Shown here: piece after piece, positions 1 to 7,275 of the stretch
Numbering within the stretch: position 1 is the stretch's first letter
Layout: each line of letters begins with the position of its first letter
Assembly: GCF_000775915.1 (NCBI RefSeq)
Contig: NZ_BBLT01000005.1
Location: forward strand, 124,001-188,000
Source of the DNA: Sporocytophaga myxococcoides
GTDB taxonomy: Bacteria > Bacteroidota > Bacteroidia > Cytophagales > Cytophagaceae
Direction of reading: 5' to 3'
DNA length: 64,000 nt
Translations under genes and position numbers: made by a program
The notes under the pieces: generated by a model
What the model saw: only the letters and a program-made list of their open reading frames with translations
The model's database searches: none
What the model was told of the DNA's origin: nothing

Positions 1-644
1 TCAACAGTTGGTGTATAATAGCTTTCAGGATAGCCTAGAGCGTCAGCGCTGATGTCATATCCATTTTGTCTGACATTAAAGTTGGAAGTTCTGTTTGGGT
101 CCAGACCTCTGCCACCAATACTGAGCTGAAGACCGGCTCCGTCATTTTCATATATGTTCAATCCTGCAACACGTGAATATATTTGTCTGGCATTATTGGT
201 GGCGAGGTTTACTGTCAGTTTATCCGGAACGATCACTTCTGATTTTTTACCTTCATAGATTCCCATATTTTCAACAGCTCTCAGGTGACCTTCGTCTACA
301 GGGGTGTGCTTCACAATTACCTCATCTAATACACTATAGACAGACTTCATGCATACCCTTACATAAGTGTCTGCTTTATTAATAGAAACCTTTTGATAAG
401 TTGTATGATATTCCAGAAAAGAAGTTACCAGTGTATATTGGCCGGCAGGCAAATCTTTGAATTCAAATCTTCCCAGAGAATCGGTCGATGCAAATATACT
501 TTTTTCGTTCAGGTAAACATTACAGTTTTTAATAGCAGAACTATCAGGAAGGGAAAGCACAGTCCCTGACAAATTATATTGCGCAAAGAGGTTTGATGAA
601 ACTAGGCAAACCAAAAATAAACTTAATATTGTATACTTAATCAT
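1..644 (-). CDS. TonB-dependent outer-membrane receptor, N-terminal part (cut by window start)
   Basis: The reading frame from the ATG at 644 stays open to base 1, giving 214 residues of a larger protein. It has a signal peptide ending near LFAQ, then a carboxypeptidase-regulatory-like beta-sandwich (about residues 24-100, SGTVLSLPDSSAIKNCNVYL), then the start of a plug domain (ARQIYSRVAGLNIYEND; LSIGGRGLDPNRTSNFNVRQ). This architecture is typical of Bacteroidetes TonB-dependent transporters, and the plug resembles FecA-type siderophore/citrate receptors. Its start overlaps the stop of the HTTM gene by 8 bp, so the two are probably translationally coupled. Fourth gene of a likely iron-regulated operon. 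The ligand cannot be read from this fragment. Confidence 0.88.
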   Translation of the reverse strand, partial: MIKYTILSLFLVCLVSSNLFAQYNLSGTVLSLPDSSAIKNCNVYLNEKSIFASTDSLGRFEFKDLPAGQYTLVTSFLEYHTTYQKVSINKADTYVRVCMKSVYSVLDEVIVKHTPVDEGHLRAVENMGIYEGKKSEVIVPDKLTVNLATNNARQIYSRVAGLNIYENDGAGLQLSIGGRGLDPNRTSNFNVRQNGYDISADALGYPESYYTPTV

Positions 645-1974
645 TGTATGATAATATCCAGGACTTGTGATTAAAGGACTCCACCTCAGATGCCAGGTCT
701 ATTTTCGGATCAACCAGCACTCTTCCGAGTCTTCCATTCAGTGTTACATATGAATCCACAAATACCTGTGGTTTTTCGAAACCATTTTTTGCATAATGGT
801 CCCTAAGTATATGCGCATATTGCAAGATCATATCCGGTTGGGTGGCCATCATTTTTTCCTGAAGTTTTGTGAGAAATTCATTGTTGTTTACTATGATCCA
901 TTTTCCGGATATAGCATCTCTTACCTTAAACTCTGCATATCCAGCCTTTTCAATAAGCATTACTCTCCAGGAAAATCTGAAACCCTCTTCGGTCCAGAAC
1001 AACTGGCCGGGATATAACAGATATCTGAAAGGCAATACAATTTGAACAAAGAAGAACAATGCGAACACACCAATAATTACCTTCTGATTTAATTGTTTGA
1101 ATGAGTATTTATTGGTAGTAGAAATAAATTCCTGCGATCCCTTGAATAATTTGTTGAAACGAGAAAGCAGTTTAAAATGAAAGTCCTCTGAAAAGAATAT
1201 CAGTGCAGTGACCATCATGATATAGGGAAACATCCCGATTGGGAATAGGAGAGATGTTAGTAAATGAAATACTATAACGGCAGCATATGCTGCCAGTCTT
1301 GTCTTTTTATTCCACAGAAGGAAAGGAATGGTAAGATCATAAAGGAAACCAAACCAGCTAAACAAATAGGGTGTCCATTTATAGTTAAATAAAAAGCCGA
1401 TAAGCGGCATGTCATTTCTTGCAATCAGCCATATCTTTAAAGGCTGCGCATGTAAAAGCCAGTCGCTGTTGATTTTGGCTATTGCTGCAAAGAAATACAA
1501 CATGCTTACAAATAGTTTAATGGTAACCAGCGTCCATGCTGGGACAAAACCTGAGTGAAGTTTCTTATTGAATTTAGCATCAATGGAAAAGAATACATGG
1601 ACAGGCAAAAAAATCATCAGCAGGCATATCATACTGATGAAGTAATAATGATTCAGGTAAGTACTTTTATCTATCAGTTCAATATAGGTAAAGCTCAGAA
1701 AAAGGGTGATACTGGCCAACCTGTAGAATAATCCCAGTGCAAAAAACAATGCAGATAAACCGCAGACCGCAAATAAAAGATAGGTATAGTTTCCTAGTGG
1801 AACAACAAACTCAAAACCATAAAACGGAAAATAATATTTCGGACTGATATAGAGATCTTCAATCCAGCCTTTGTTCCAGAAACGGATAATTCCAAACAGC
1901 AGCATAAAACCCAGTCCGATCCTGAAAACAGCCAAAGGTGCGGCCGAAACTGTTCTTTCGAAATAGGTTTTCAT
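637..1974 (-). CDS. HTTM-domain integral membrane protein (vitamin K-dependent gamma-carboxylase-like)
   Basis: 445 residues with about eight to ten hydrophobic segments starting near residue 15 (MKTYFERTVSAAPLAVFRIG), matching the HTTM domain family, whose founding relative is the vitamin K-dependent gamma-carboxylase. The C-terminal ~120 residues are soluble and hydrophilic. The family's bacterial role is not established. Here it lies 19 bp after an imelysin gene and overlaps the TonB receptor start by 8 bp, an arrangement that suggests work on the same substrate, probably iron or an iron chelate. Family assignment is good; function is inference from neighbours. Confidence 0.82.
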   Translation of the reverse strand: MKTYFERTVSAAPLAVFRIGLGFMLLFGIIRFWNKGWIEDLYISPKYYFPFYGFEFVVPLGNYTYLLFAVCGLSALFFALGLFYRLASITLFLSFTYIELIDKSTYLNHYYFISMICLLMIFLPVHVFFSIDAKFNKKLHSGFVPAWTLVTIKLFVSMLYFFAAIAKINSDWLLHAQPLKIWLIARNDMPLIGFLFNYKWTPYLFSWFGFLYDLTIPFLLWNKKTRLAAYAAVIVFHLLTSLLFPIGMFPYIMMVTALIFFSEDFHFKLLSRFNKLFKGSQEFISTTNKYSFKQLNQKVIIGVFALFFFVQIVLPFRYLLYPGQLFWTEEGFRFSWRVMLIEKAGYAEFKVRDAISGKWIIVNNNEFLTKLQEKMMATQPDMILQYAHILRDHYAKNGFEKPQVFVDSYVTLNGRLGRVLVDPKIDLASEVESFNHKSWILSYND

Positions 1975-1993
1975 AACTGTTTAAGATTTACTG

Positions 1994-3163
1994 CTAGTCT
2001 CCGTCGTTGTCTGTATAGGTGATGGTAATGCTCATAGCAGAAGTCATGTCTACTTTCAGCATTCGCGTAGCTGTCTGCAATTTACTATAGACAGCGATCA
2101 TTGCCTGATTGTTTGTTCTTACTTCTGTTTCCAGATCAGGATTTAAACCATTCATAGCTGTTGCTATAGCTATAAATTGTCCGTTTAACGTATCCGTCAG
2201 AGGCTTACCTGATTTAAGGTCTTTTGCTTCGATCGCATTCAGGTAAGTCTTTATAGAATTACCTTCTTCACCGGTTTTTACACTTTTACCATTAAAGAAA
2301 TCAACAGATGCCTGATGAGCGGTAATAGCAAGTGTACGGGATAAGTCTTTTTTATAAAAAGCTTCTACATCACTTGGATAGGCGGTTGGGTTGCTTGACA
2401 TCGCCCCGGAAGGAATTCCGATTTTCCCTGATCTGATATATCTTTCATAGTTGAAGACAAAGCCATTAATCAATAGAGAAGTGGAAGAGTATATGTCCAG
2501 AGAAGTTTTAGAGACAAAGTGTTCTCTGTATCCGGCATTCCATTCATTGTAGGTCTGATTGAATTTAGAATTCATTTGATCCACTATCTTATTTACATAG
2601 GCCAGTTTTGCATTGGCATCAGCAGCGGTTGTATATTCAGTCAGGATGGCGTCATCACCTTCACCGATACCATTCAAAAGATAGTCCAATGCAGGGAAAC
2701 CCTGAGCTGTGTAGTTTGCAGGTAAATTTAAATTTGCATTGCCGCTGGCAATATTTTCAGTGATCCCGTTATTGGTCCCATTAATAGTGGTTGTGGTGTT
2801 AATTGTTGTAGGATAGATATTGAAAAAGTTTCTCAATGTATGTCTTTCTGCAGGTCCGACATCAAACAGTTCCACTTTTTGCCATTCTGTATAAGCATCA
2901 ACCCAGGCCTGTCGAAAGGCGATTAAATTAGCGGAAGTCGGATTGGTAGTAAAGTCCTTTGACTTTTCCGTCATTTCATCCAATTTAATTTTAAATCCGG
3001 CATAGGAAGGAAGAATAATATCATCCGCAATAAAAGTAAGCATGGTGCTTCTGTCAAATCCATCTACATTATTGTCTGTATTATCCTTATCTTTTGAGCA
3101 TGAAAAAAATATTAGTACAGAAAGAATTAATATTTTGGCAGTCAGAAGGTTGGTGTTTTTCAT
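1994..3163 (-). CDS. Imelysin-family (IrpA-like) lipoprotein
   Basis: 389 residues. The N-terminus has a lipoprotein signal with Cys22 in a lipobox (LIFFSC) followed by charged SKDKD. The mature protein matches the imelysin/peptidase-M75 fold: a helical pair with EWQKVELFDVGPAE and the family-typical QGFPALDYLLNGIGEGD segment. Imelysin proteins are surface or periplasmic and are linked to iron uptake in other bacteria; proteolytic activity is doubtful for most members. Second gene of the operon, 118 bp after DUF4856 and 19 bp before HTTM. The position supports a role in iron binding or handover to the TonB receptor. Confidence 0.87.
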   Translation of the reverse strand: MKNTNLLTAKILILSVLIFFSCSKDKDNTDNNVDGFDRSTMLTFIADDIILPSYAGFKIKLDEMTEKSKDFTTNPTSANLIAFRQAWVDAYTEWQKVELFDVGPAERHTLRNFFNIYPTTINTTTTINGTNNGITENIASGNANLNLPANYTAQGFPALDYLLNGIGEGDDAILTEYTTAADANAKLAYVNKIVDQMNSKFNQTYNEWNAGYREHFVSKTSLDIYSSTSLLINGFVFNYERYIRSGKIGIPSGAMSSNPTAYPSDVEAFYKKDLSRTLAITAHQASVDFFNGKSVKTGEEGNSIKTYLNAIEAKDLKSGKPLTDTLNGQFIAIATAMNGLNPDLETEVRTNNQAMIAVYSKLQTATRMLKVDMTSAMSITITYTDNDGD

Positions 3164-3175
3164 GTCTTTTTAATG

Positions 3176-3217
3176 AAAAATAGAAGCGATCGATCTCGAT
3201 AAACCGACCACTTCTAT
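3176..3217 (-). terminator. Internal terminator/attenuator hairpin between DUF4856 and imelysin genes
   Basis: On the minus strand ATAGAAG pairs with CTTCTAT around an inner GTCG/CGAT stem, followed directly by TTTTTC. It sits in the 118-bp gap between the first two operon genes, so it could reduce read-through and give more of the first lipoprotein than of the downstream genes. Read by eye; stability not computed. Confidence 0.5.
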
Positions 3218-3281
3218 CTGAAATTTTATCTTTGTTTAAGCTCAGAACCTGCAAAGATAATGAGCTTTTTCTATTTTATTA

Positions 3282-4439
3282 CTACAGGTTGAATTTAGCT
3301 TTAATTGCGTCAGACGCTGCATTAACTTTATCATTATATAGCCCCCAGAAACCTCCTTCAAGGAGATTATCAAGAATATCGTCTGAGAATTTGGCATCAG
3401 CCCCATTGATTTTGCAGAATCTTAAGGAGTAGATGAAACCAACTCCTTCACCAATTGCATGGGCATTAGCAGCAGTAGTGGTGGCACCTGGTTTCCATTT
3501 TCCCAGGTATCCTAAAGCAGCAGAAGCTATTGCTTTCTCAAACTCAGCTCTGATCAGGTCAGCCTGAGCTTTAAGAACTGCTTTGTCATTGTTTATAATA
3601 GCTGCACGGCCTTTCAGGAATGCTGCATGAAGTTTCTTGTATCCTTCTTTATTATATTCCCAAACATAAGATCCTAAAAATGACTCATTTGGGTCTTTGG
3701 TCGCATCAGTTGCGGTAGCTGCATAGATATCGTTCACAGTTAGCAGACCATAAGCCTCATCCCAGTTGTGCTCTAGCTGAGTGTATTTTTTTCCTGCTAC
3801 CAGTTCGGTGTTGTTAGCATCTAATCCTTTGCTCAAAAGTACGTTTCCGATATAATCCAGTTGAAAGCCACCGATAAGTGATTTAGAGATCACCTGTATC
3901 CATTCGATTCCATACTCATCAACAAGGTAAGTCCCAAGTTTTCCTGCTTTTCCTTCTTCAGCTGTTTCAGCAGCGCTTTCACTAGCCTCTGCTATTGAAT
4001 TAAAAGCCATGATAATATCCTCGTGAACGGATTCCTGATCTGCTTGAGAAAATGAACTTGCAGTTACACTTTTTAGTTGCAAATTGCTTGAATTTAAGTC
4101 AGTATAAGGAGCAACAAAAGAGTTGTTGGTATTCTCAAACATTCCGGCCAAAGCTGTAGCGGAAATAGCTTTAGTTTCACTTGCTGCGGATTTACCATAA
4201 GCATCAATAGCTTTCAGCATTCTAAGTCTTACTCTTCCTTCAGTACGGTCTACCGTGCTATCTCCATTGTTATCAAAGAATAAAGGTGAATTATATGAAG
4301 TAGTTGCAGTTAAAGCATTGTAATCAACCTTTGTAGTACGGAACCCAGGTTCTGCAGGGGTAGGATCATCTTTATCCTTTTTACAGGCAGTAATTGCAAG
4401 GCTTAATGCCAAAAATGCAAGTGGTAGTTTTGTTTTCAT
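3282..4439 (-). CDS. DUF4856-family lipoprotein
   Basis: 385 residues with a lipoprotein signal (LAITAC, Cys19, then KKDKDDP). The mature part fits the DUF4856 family of Bacteroidetes surface lipoproteins: an N-terminal VDYNALTATTSYNSPLFFDN segment, a helical middle with EWIQVISKSLIGG, and a C-terminal helical KKLHAAFLKGRAAIINND region. The family has no established biochemical role but recurs next to imelysin, HTTM and TonB receptor genes, as here. First gene of the operon, with three Fur-like dyads immediately upstream. Probably iron-responsive; function inferred only from context. Confidence 0.82.
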   Translation of the reverse strand: MKTKLPLAFLALSLAITACKKDKDDPTPAEPGFRTTKVDYNALTATTSYNSPLFFDNNGDSTVDRTEGRVRLRMLKAIDAYGKSAASETKAISATALAGMFENTNNSFVAPYTDLNSSNLQLKSVTASSFSQADQESVHEDIIMAFNSIAEASESAAETAEEGKAGKLGTYLVDEYGIEWIQVISKSLIGGFQLDYIGNVLLSKGLDANNTELVAGKKYTQLEHNWDEAYGLLTVNDIYAATATDATKDPNESFLGSYVWEYNKEGYKKLHAAFLKGRAAIINNDKAVLKAQADLIRAEFEKAIASAALGYLGKWKPGATTTAANAHAIGEGVGFIYSLRFCKINGADAKFSDDILDNLLEGGFWGLYNDKVNAASDAIKAKFNL

Positions 4440-4466
4440 TTGATTTTATTAAAAAATTCTATGGTT

Positions 4467-4546
4467 ATTTAGACTAATTTTAAATACAGGTGCAATTTTA
4501 AGGATATTTAGACTAATTACAAATACAATTCAGAAAAATTCTAAAT
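4467..4546. promoter_or_regulatory. Three tandem 19-bp dyads, candidate Fur-type iron operator
   Basis: Three sites share a 7-5-7 layout ATTTAGA-N5-TCTAAAT: 4467-4485 (ATTTAGA CTAAT TTTAAAT), 4506-4524 (ATTTAGA CTAAT TACAAAT) and 4528-4546 (ATTCAGA AAAAT TCTAAAT). The closest is 28 bp from the DUF4856 start. The gene content of the operon and the resemblance to iron-regulatory dyads of Bacteroidetes suggest Fur binding; the regulator identity is inference. The sites also lie upstream of the divergent TetR gene at 4719. Confidence 0.6.
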
Positions 4547-4718
4547 AAAAGTTTTGAGAGTGAATGGATTTTAGAATTGGGGGGAAAAGTTTTAAAGGAG
4601 CTGAAAGATATCTTTTATCAGTGCAAATCTTTTATTTCAAATCCTTGTTCCCTAATTTGAATAGAATGCAGGGAATCTGCGTTATCCAGTTATATAATAC
4701 AATCTAAACTTATTTTTT

Positions 4719-5348
4719 ATGGACAAACAACAAATTTTGGAGACTTATAAAGTCTATCTTCTAGAAAATGGTAAAATTCCAACATCTGTATACTCTTTTT
4801 GTAAGTTATTAAATATATCAGAATCAGAGTTTTATGGGTATTATAATTCCCTTGAGGCAATCGAGCGTGATTTCTGGCTCCAGGTATTTGAGTCTTCTCT
4901 CACTCAATTAGAGCAGGATCCTATTTATCAAAACTATTCTGCCCGCGAAAAACTGCTGGCCTTCTATTTCGTGTGGATTCAGAAAATGAGAGAAAACAGA
5001 AGTTATGTGCTCCTGAAAAAAGACAATCTGAAGCTCTATGAAATTGCTAGCAATAATGTTCTTGACGATTTCAAAAATGCCTTTTATAAATACGTCGATA
5101 CACTGATTAAACAAGGAGTGGAAACAAGGGAGGTAAAAGAACGCAAGTATATTTCCGATAAATATAAGCACGGCTTCTGGCTTCAGGCTTTATTTGTACT
5201 GAATTACTGGGTTGAAGATACCAGCAACAATTTTGAAAAGACTGATGCTGCTATTGAAAAAGCTGTAGATTTGAGTTTTAGGCTTATTGGAGAACATACA
5301 ATGGACAGCCTTATCGACTTCGGGAAATTTTTACTGACCAAAAAGTAA
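4719..5348 (+). CDS. TetR-family transcriptional regulator
   Basis: 209 residues. The N-terminal ~50 residues form a TetR-like helix-turn-helix (SVYSFCKLLNISESEFYGYY) although the helix-turn-helix is divergent, with Y-G-Y-Y in place of the usual Y-x-Y-F. The remaining all-helical part (FYFVWIQKMRENRSYVLL; FWLQALFVLNYWVEDTS) looks like the ligand/dimer domain of a TetR subgroup that accompanies ABC1-type kinases in Bacteroidetes. It is followed by the kinase gene after a single base, so the two are one transcription unit. Ligand unknown. Confidence 0.8.
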   Translation: MDKQQILETYKVYLLENGKIPTSVYSFCKLLNISESEFYGYYNSLEAIERDFWLQVFESSLTQLEQDPIYQNYSAREKLLAFYFVWIQKMRENRSYVLLKKDNLKLYEIASNNVLDDFKNAFYKYVDTLIKQGVETREVKERKYISDKYKHGFWLQALFVLNYWVEDTSNNFEKTDAAIEKAVDLSFRLIGEHTMDSLIDFGKFLLTKK

Positions 5349-5349
5349 G

Positions 5350-6663
5350 ATGATGAAAGAGCAGGAAAACATTCCCACAGGAAAGGTTGAGAGAGCTACA
5401 CGATTTGTCAGTGCGGGTATCAAGGTTGGTGGTAATTATGTAAAGCATTATACCAAAAAACTGCTGGATCCTTCTTTAACAAAGGAGGATTTGCATGAAG
5501 ACAATGCAAAAGACATTTACAATACATTAAGCAACCTCAAAGGCAGCGCCCTTAAAGTCGCTCAAATGTTGAGTATGGATAGAGGAATGCTGCCAACTGC
5601 TTATGTAGACAGGTTTTCCCTTTCTCAATACAGCGCTCCTCCATTATCTGGTCCGCTGGTTGTAAATACATTTAATAAAACCCTTGGTAAAAGCCCGCAG
5701 CAATTGTATGACCACTTTGATATGCATGCCTGCAATGCTGCGTCGATCGGTCAGGTACATAAAGCTGTAAAAGACGGAAAGAAACTTGCGGTAAAAATTC
5801 AGTATCCCGGAGTGGCTGGTAGTGTGAGTTCGGATCTTAAGATTGTTAAACCATTTGCAATAAGACTGGTCGGAATGAAAGAGGTGGAAATGGATAAATA
5901 TTTTGAAGAAATAGAATCCAAGCTTCTTGAAGAAACGGATTACAAATTAGAGGTACGTCGTTCTATTGAATTATCAGAATCCTGTAGTCATATAGAGAAT
6001 CTTGTTTTCCCGAAATATTATCCTGAGCTGTCTTCAGAAAGAATCATTACCATGGACTGGCTTGAAGGCAAGCATTTGAAAGAGTTTATTGATACCAATC
6101 CTTCTCAGGAAATCCGAAATAAAATCGGACAAGCCCTTTGGGACTTTTATCATTTTCAGGTCCATCACCTCAGGAAAGTGCATGCAGATCCACATCCTGG
6201 TAATTTTCTCATGCGTGATGATGGGACTGTAGGCATATTTGACTTTGGTTGTGTAAAGGAAATTCCAGAGTTTTTTTATGAAAACTATTTCAGACTGACC
6301 AACAGGGACATTTATAAGGATGAATCGAAATGGAAACAGATTTATACTAATCTGGAATTGATTCATCCAAATGATACTGAGGAAGATATGCAGTTTTTTT
6401 CTGGTCTGTTCCACAAGATGGTAGACTTGCTTACTTTACCATTCACTCAGGAGCAGTTTGATTTTGGTGATGAAACATATTTTAAGGAAATATATGCTTA
6501 TACAGATTATGTTTCAAATCTGAAAGAAGTCCGTAATTCAAAAGTAGCAAGAGGATCAAGGCATTCACTTTATATTAACAGAACCTACTTTGGGTTATAT
6601 TCTATTCTAAGTGATTTAAAAGCAAATGTGAAAACAATGTTTGTACCAGAGGTCCAGCTGTAA
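5350..6663 (+). CDS. ABC1/UbiB (AarF) family atypical protein kinase-like protein
   Basis: 437 residues. Diagnostic motifs of the ABC1/UbiB family are present: the N-terminal KxGQ-like motif (LKGSALKVAQMLSMD, residues about 63-77), the alanine-rich loop (ACNAASIGQVHKAV), VAI-type lysine (KLAVKIQYPG), the catalytic loop (VHADPHPGNFL) and the metal-binding DFG (GIFDFGCVKEI). The motif reads KVAQ, with Ala in place of the usual Gly. Family members act in quinone biosynthesis or lipid homeostasis through an atypical ATPase activity. Co-transcribed with the TetR gene one base upstream; ATG codons at 5350 and 5353 are both possible starts. Confidence 0.88.
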   Translation: MMKEQENIPTGKVERATRFVSAGIKVGGNYVKHYTKKLLDPSLTKEDLHEDNAKDIYNTLSNLKGSALKVAQMLSMDRGMLPTAYVDRFSLSQYSAPPLSGPLVVNTFNKTLGKSPQQLYDHFDMHACNAASIGQVHKAVKDGKKLAVKIQYPGVAGSVSSDLKIVKPFAIRLVGMKEVEMDKYFEEIESKLLEETDYKLEVRRSIELSESCSHIENLVFPKYYPELSSERIITMDWLEGKHLKEFIDTNPSQEIRNKIGQALWDFYHFQVHHLRKVHADPHPGNFLMRDDGTVGIFDFGCVKEIPEFFYENYFRLTNRDIYKDESKWKQIYTNLELIHPNDTEEDMQFFSGLFHKMVDLLTLPFTQEQFDFGDETYFKEIYAYTDYVSNLKEVRNSKVARGSRHSLYINRTYFGLYSILSDLKANVKTMFVPEVQL

Positions 6664-6754
6664 TTCTTTATGGTTGAAAATACTGATGAGTAATGTTTTT
6701 TAACATAAGCTAAAAAATATGATCCAATGTCTTTTGATCTTTGCAGAAAGGAAT

Positions 6755-6794
6755 TTTAGCCTGTCATTATAAGTTTCTTGTGGAATAGGCTAAA
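6755..6794 (+). promoter_or_regulatory. 8-bp inverted repeat in the leader of the SMR gene
   Basis: TTTAGCCT (6755-6762) and AGGCTAAA (6787-6794) are perfect inverted repeats separated by 24 nt and end 20 bp before the SMR start codon. It could be a regulator site or a leader RNA stem that covers the start region. It does not show the ACGR loops of known guanidine riboswitches. Confidence 0.4.
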
Positions 6795-6814
6795 TTTTTA
6801 AAAATTGTAAAATC

Positions 6815-7132
6815 ATGTATTGGATCATTTTAATTATTGCGGGTTTGTTTGAAGTTGGGTTCACAACCTGTCTCGTGTTATCAAAAAACTTTACTAATCT
6901 TGTTTGGGCAGCTGGTTTTTTCATTTGTATTGGGCTGAGTTTTTTTCTTTTGAATAAAGCTTCACAGGGTATTCCGATGGGAACTGCTTATGCTGTATGG
7001 ACTGGAATAGGTGCAGCAGGCACTGTAATCGTAGGAATGATATTTTTCAAGGAACCAACGGATTTCTGGAGGTTGTTTTTCATAGCCACACTGATTTTAT
7101 CCGTTGCTGGATTGAAGTTTGTAGCCAATTGA
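6815..7132 (+). CDS. sugE: SMR-family small multidrug/guanidinium exporter (SugE/Gdx-like)
   Basis: 105 residues with four transmembrane segments and the invariant SMR glutamate at Glu13 (IAGLFEVGFT). The segment GTAYAVWTGIGAAGTVIVGM is characteristic of the SugE/Gdx branch, which exports guanidinium or quaternary ammonium compounds by proton antiport as an antiparallel dimer. Residue 16 is Phe where Gdx proteins usually have Trp, so substrate choice may differ. A single gene suffices for a homodimer and no second SMR gene is present. It is preceded by an inverted repeat and followed by a long perfect one. Confidence 0.88.
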   Translation: MYWIILIIAGLFEVGFTTCLVLSKNFTNLVWAAGFFICIGLSFFLLNKASQGIPMGTAYAVWTGIGAAGTVIVGMIFFKEPTDFWRLFFIATLILSVAGLKFVAN

Positions 7133-7203
7133 TTGAACTCCCAGGGTAATATATCTCAGGCGGTATATATTCTCAGATAGCTCATCGTTAAAGTTTTCAG
7201 ATA

Positions 7204-7250
7204 TAATACCAAAGGATGATAATGTTTTGTAATTTTATCCTTTGGTATTA
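7204..7250. promoter_or_regulatory. 14-bp perfect inverted repeat between SMR and AraC genes
   Basis: TAATACCAAAGGAT (7204-7217) and ATCCTTTGGTATTA (7237-7250) are perfectly complementary with a 19-nt loop. It lies after the SMR stop and only 25 bp before the AraC start. It may terminate SMR transcription, although the following bases are ATTAATATC and not a clean T-run, or act as an operator or leader stem for the regulator. Confidence 0.5.
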
Positions 7251-7275
7251 TTAATATCGCACTGACCGAAATTTG

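Noticed and set aside
6664-6814. Guanidine riboswitch upstream of the SMR gene
   Set aside because: The leader has an inverted repeat but lacks the ACGR-containing loops and conserved blocks of the guanidine classes.
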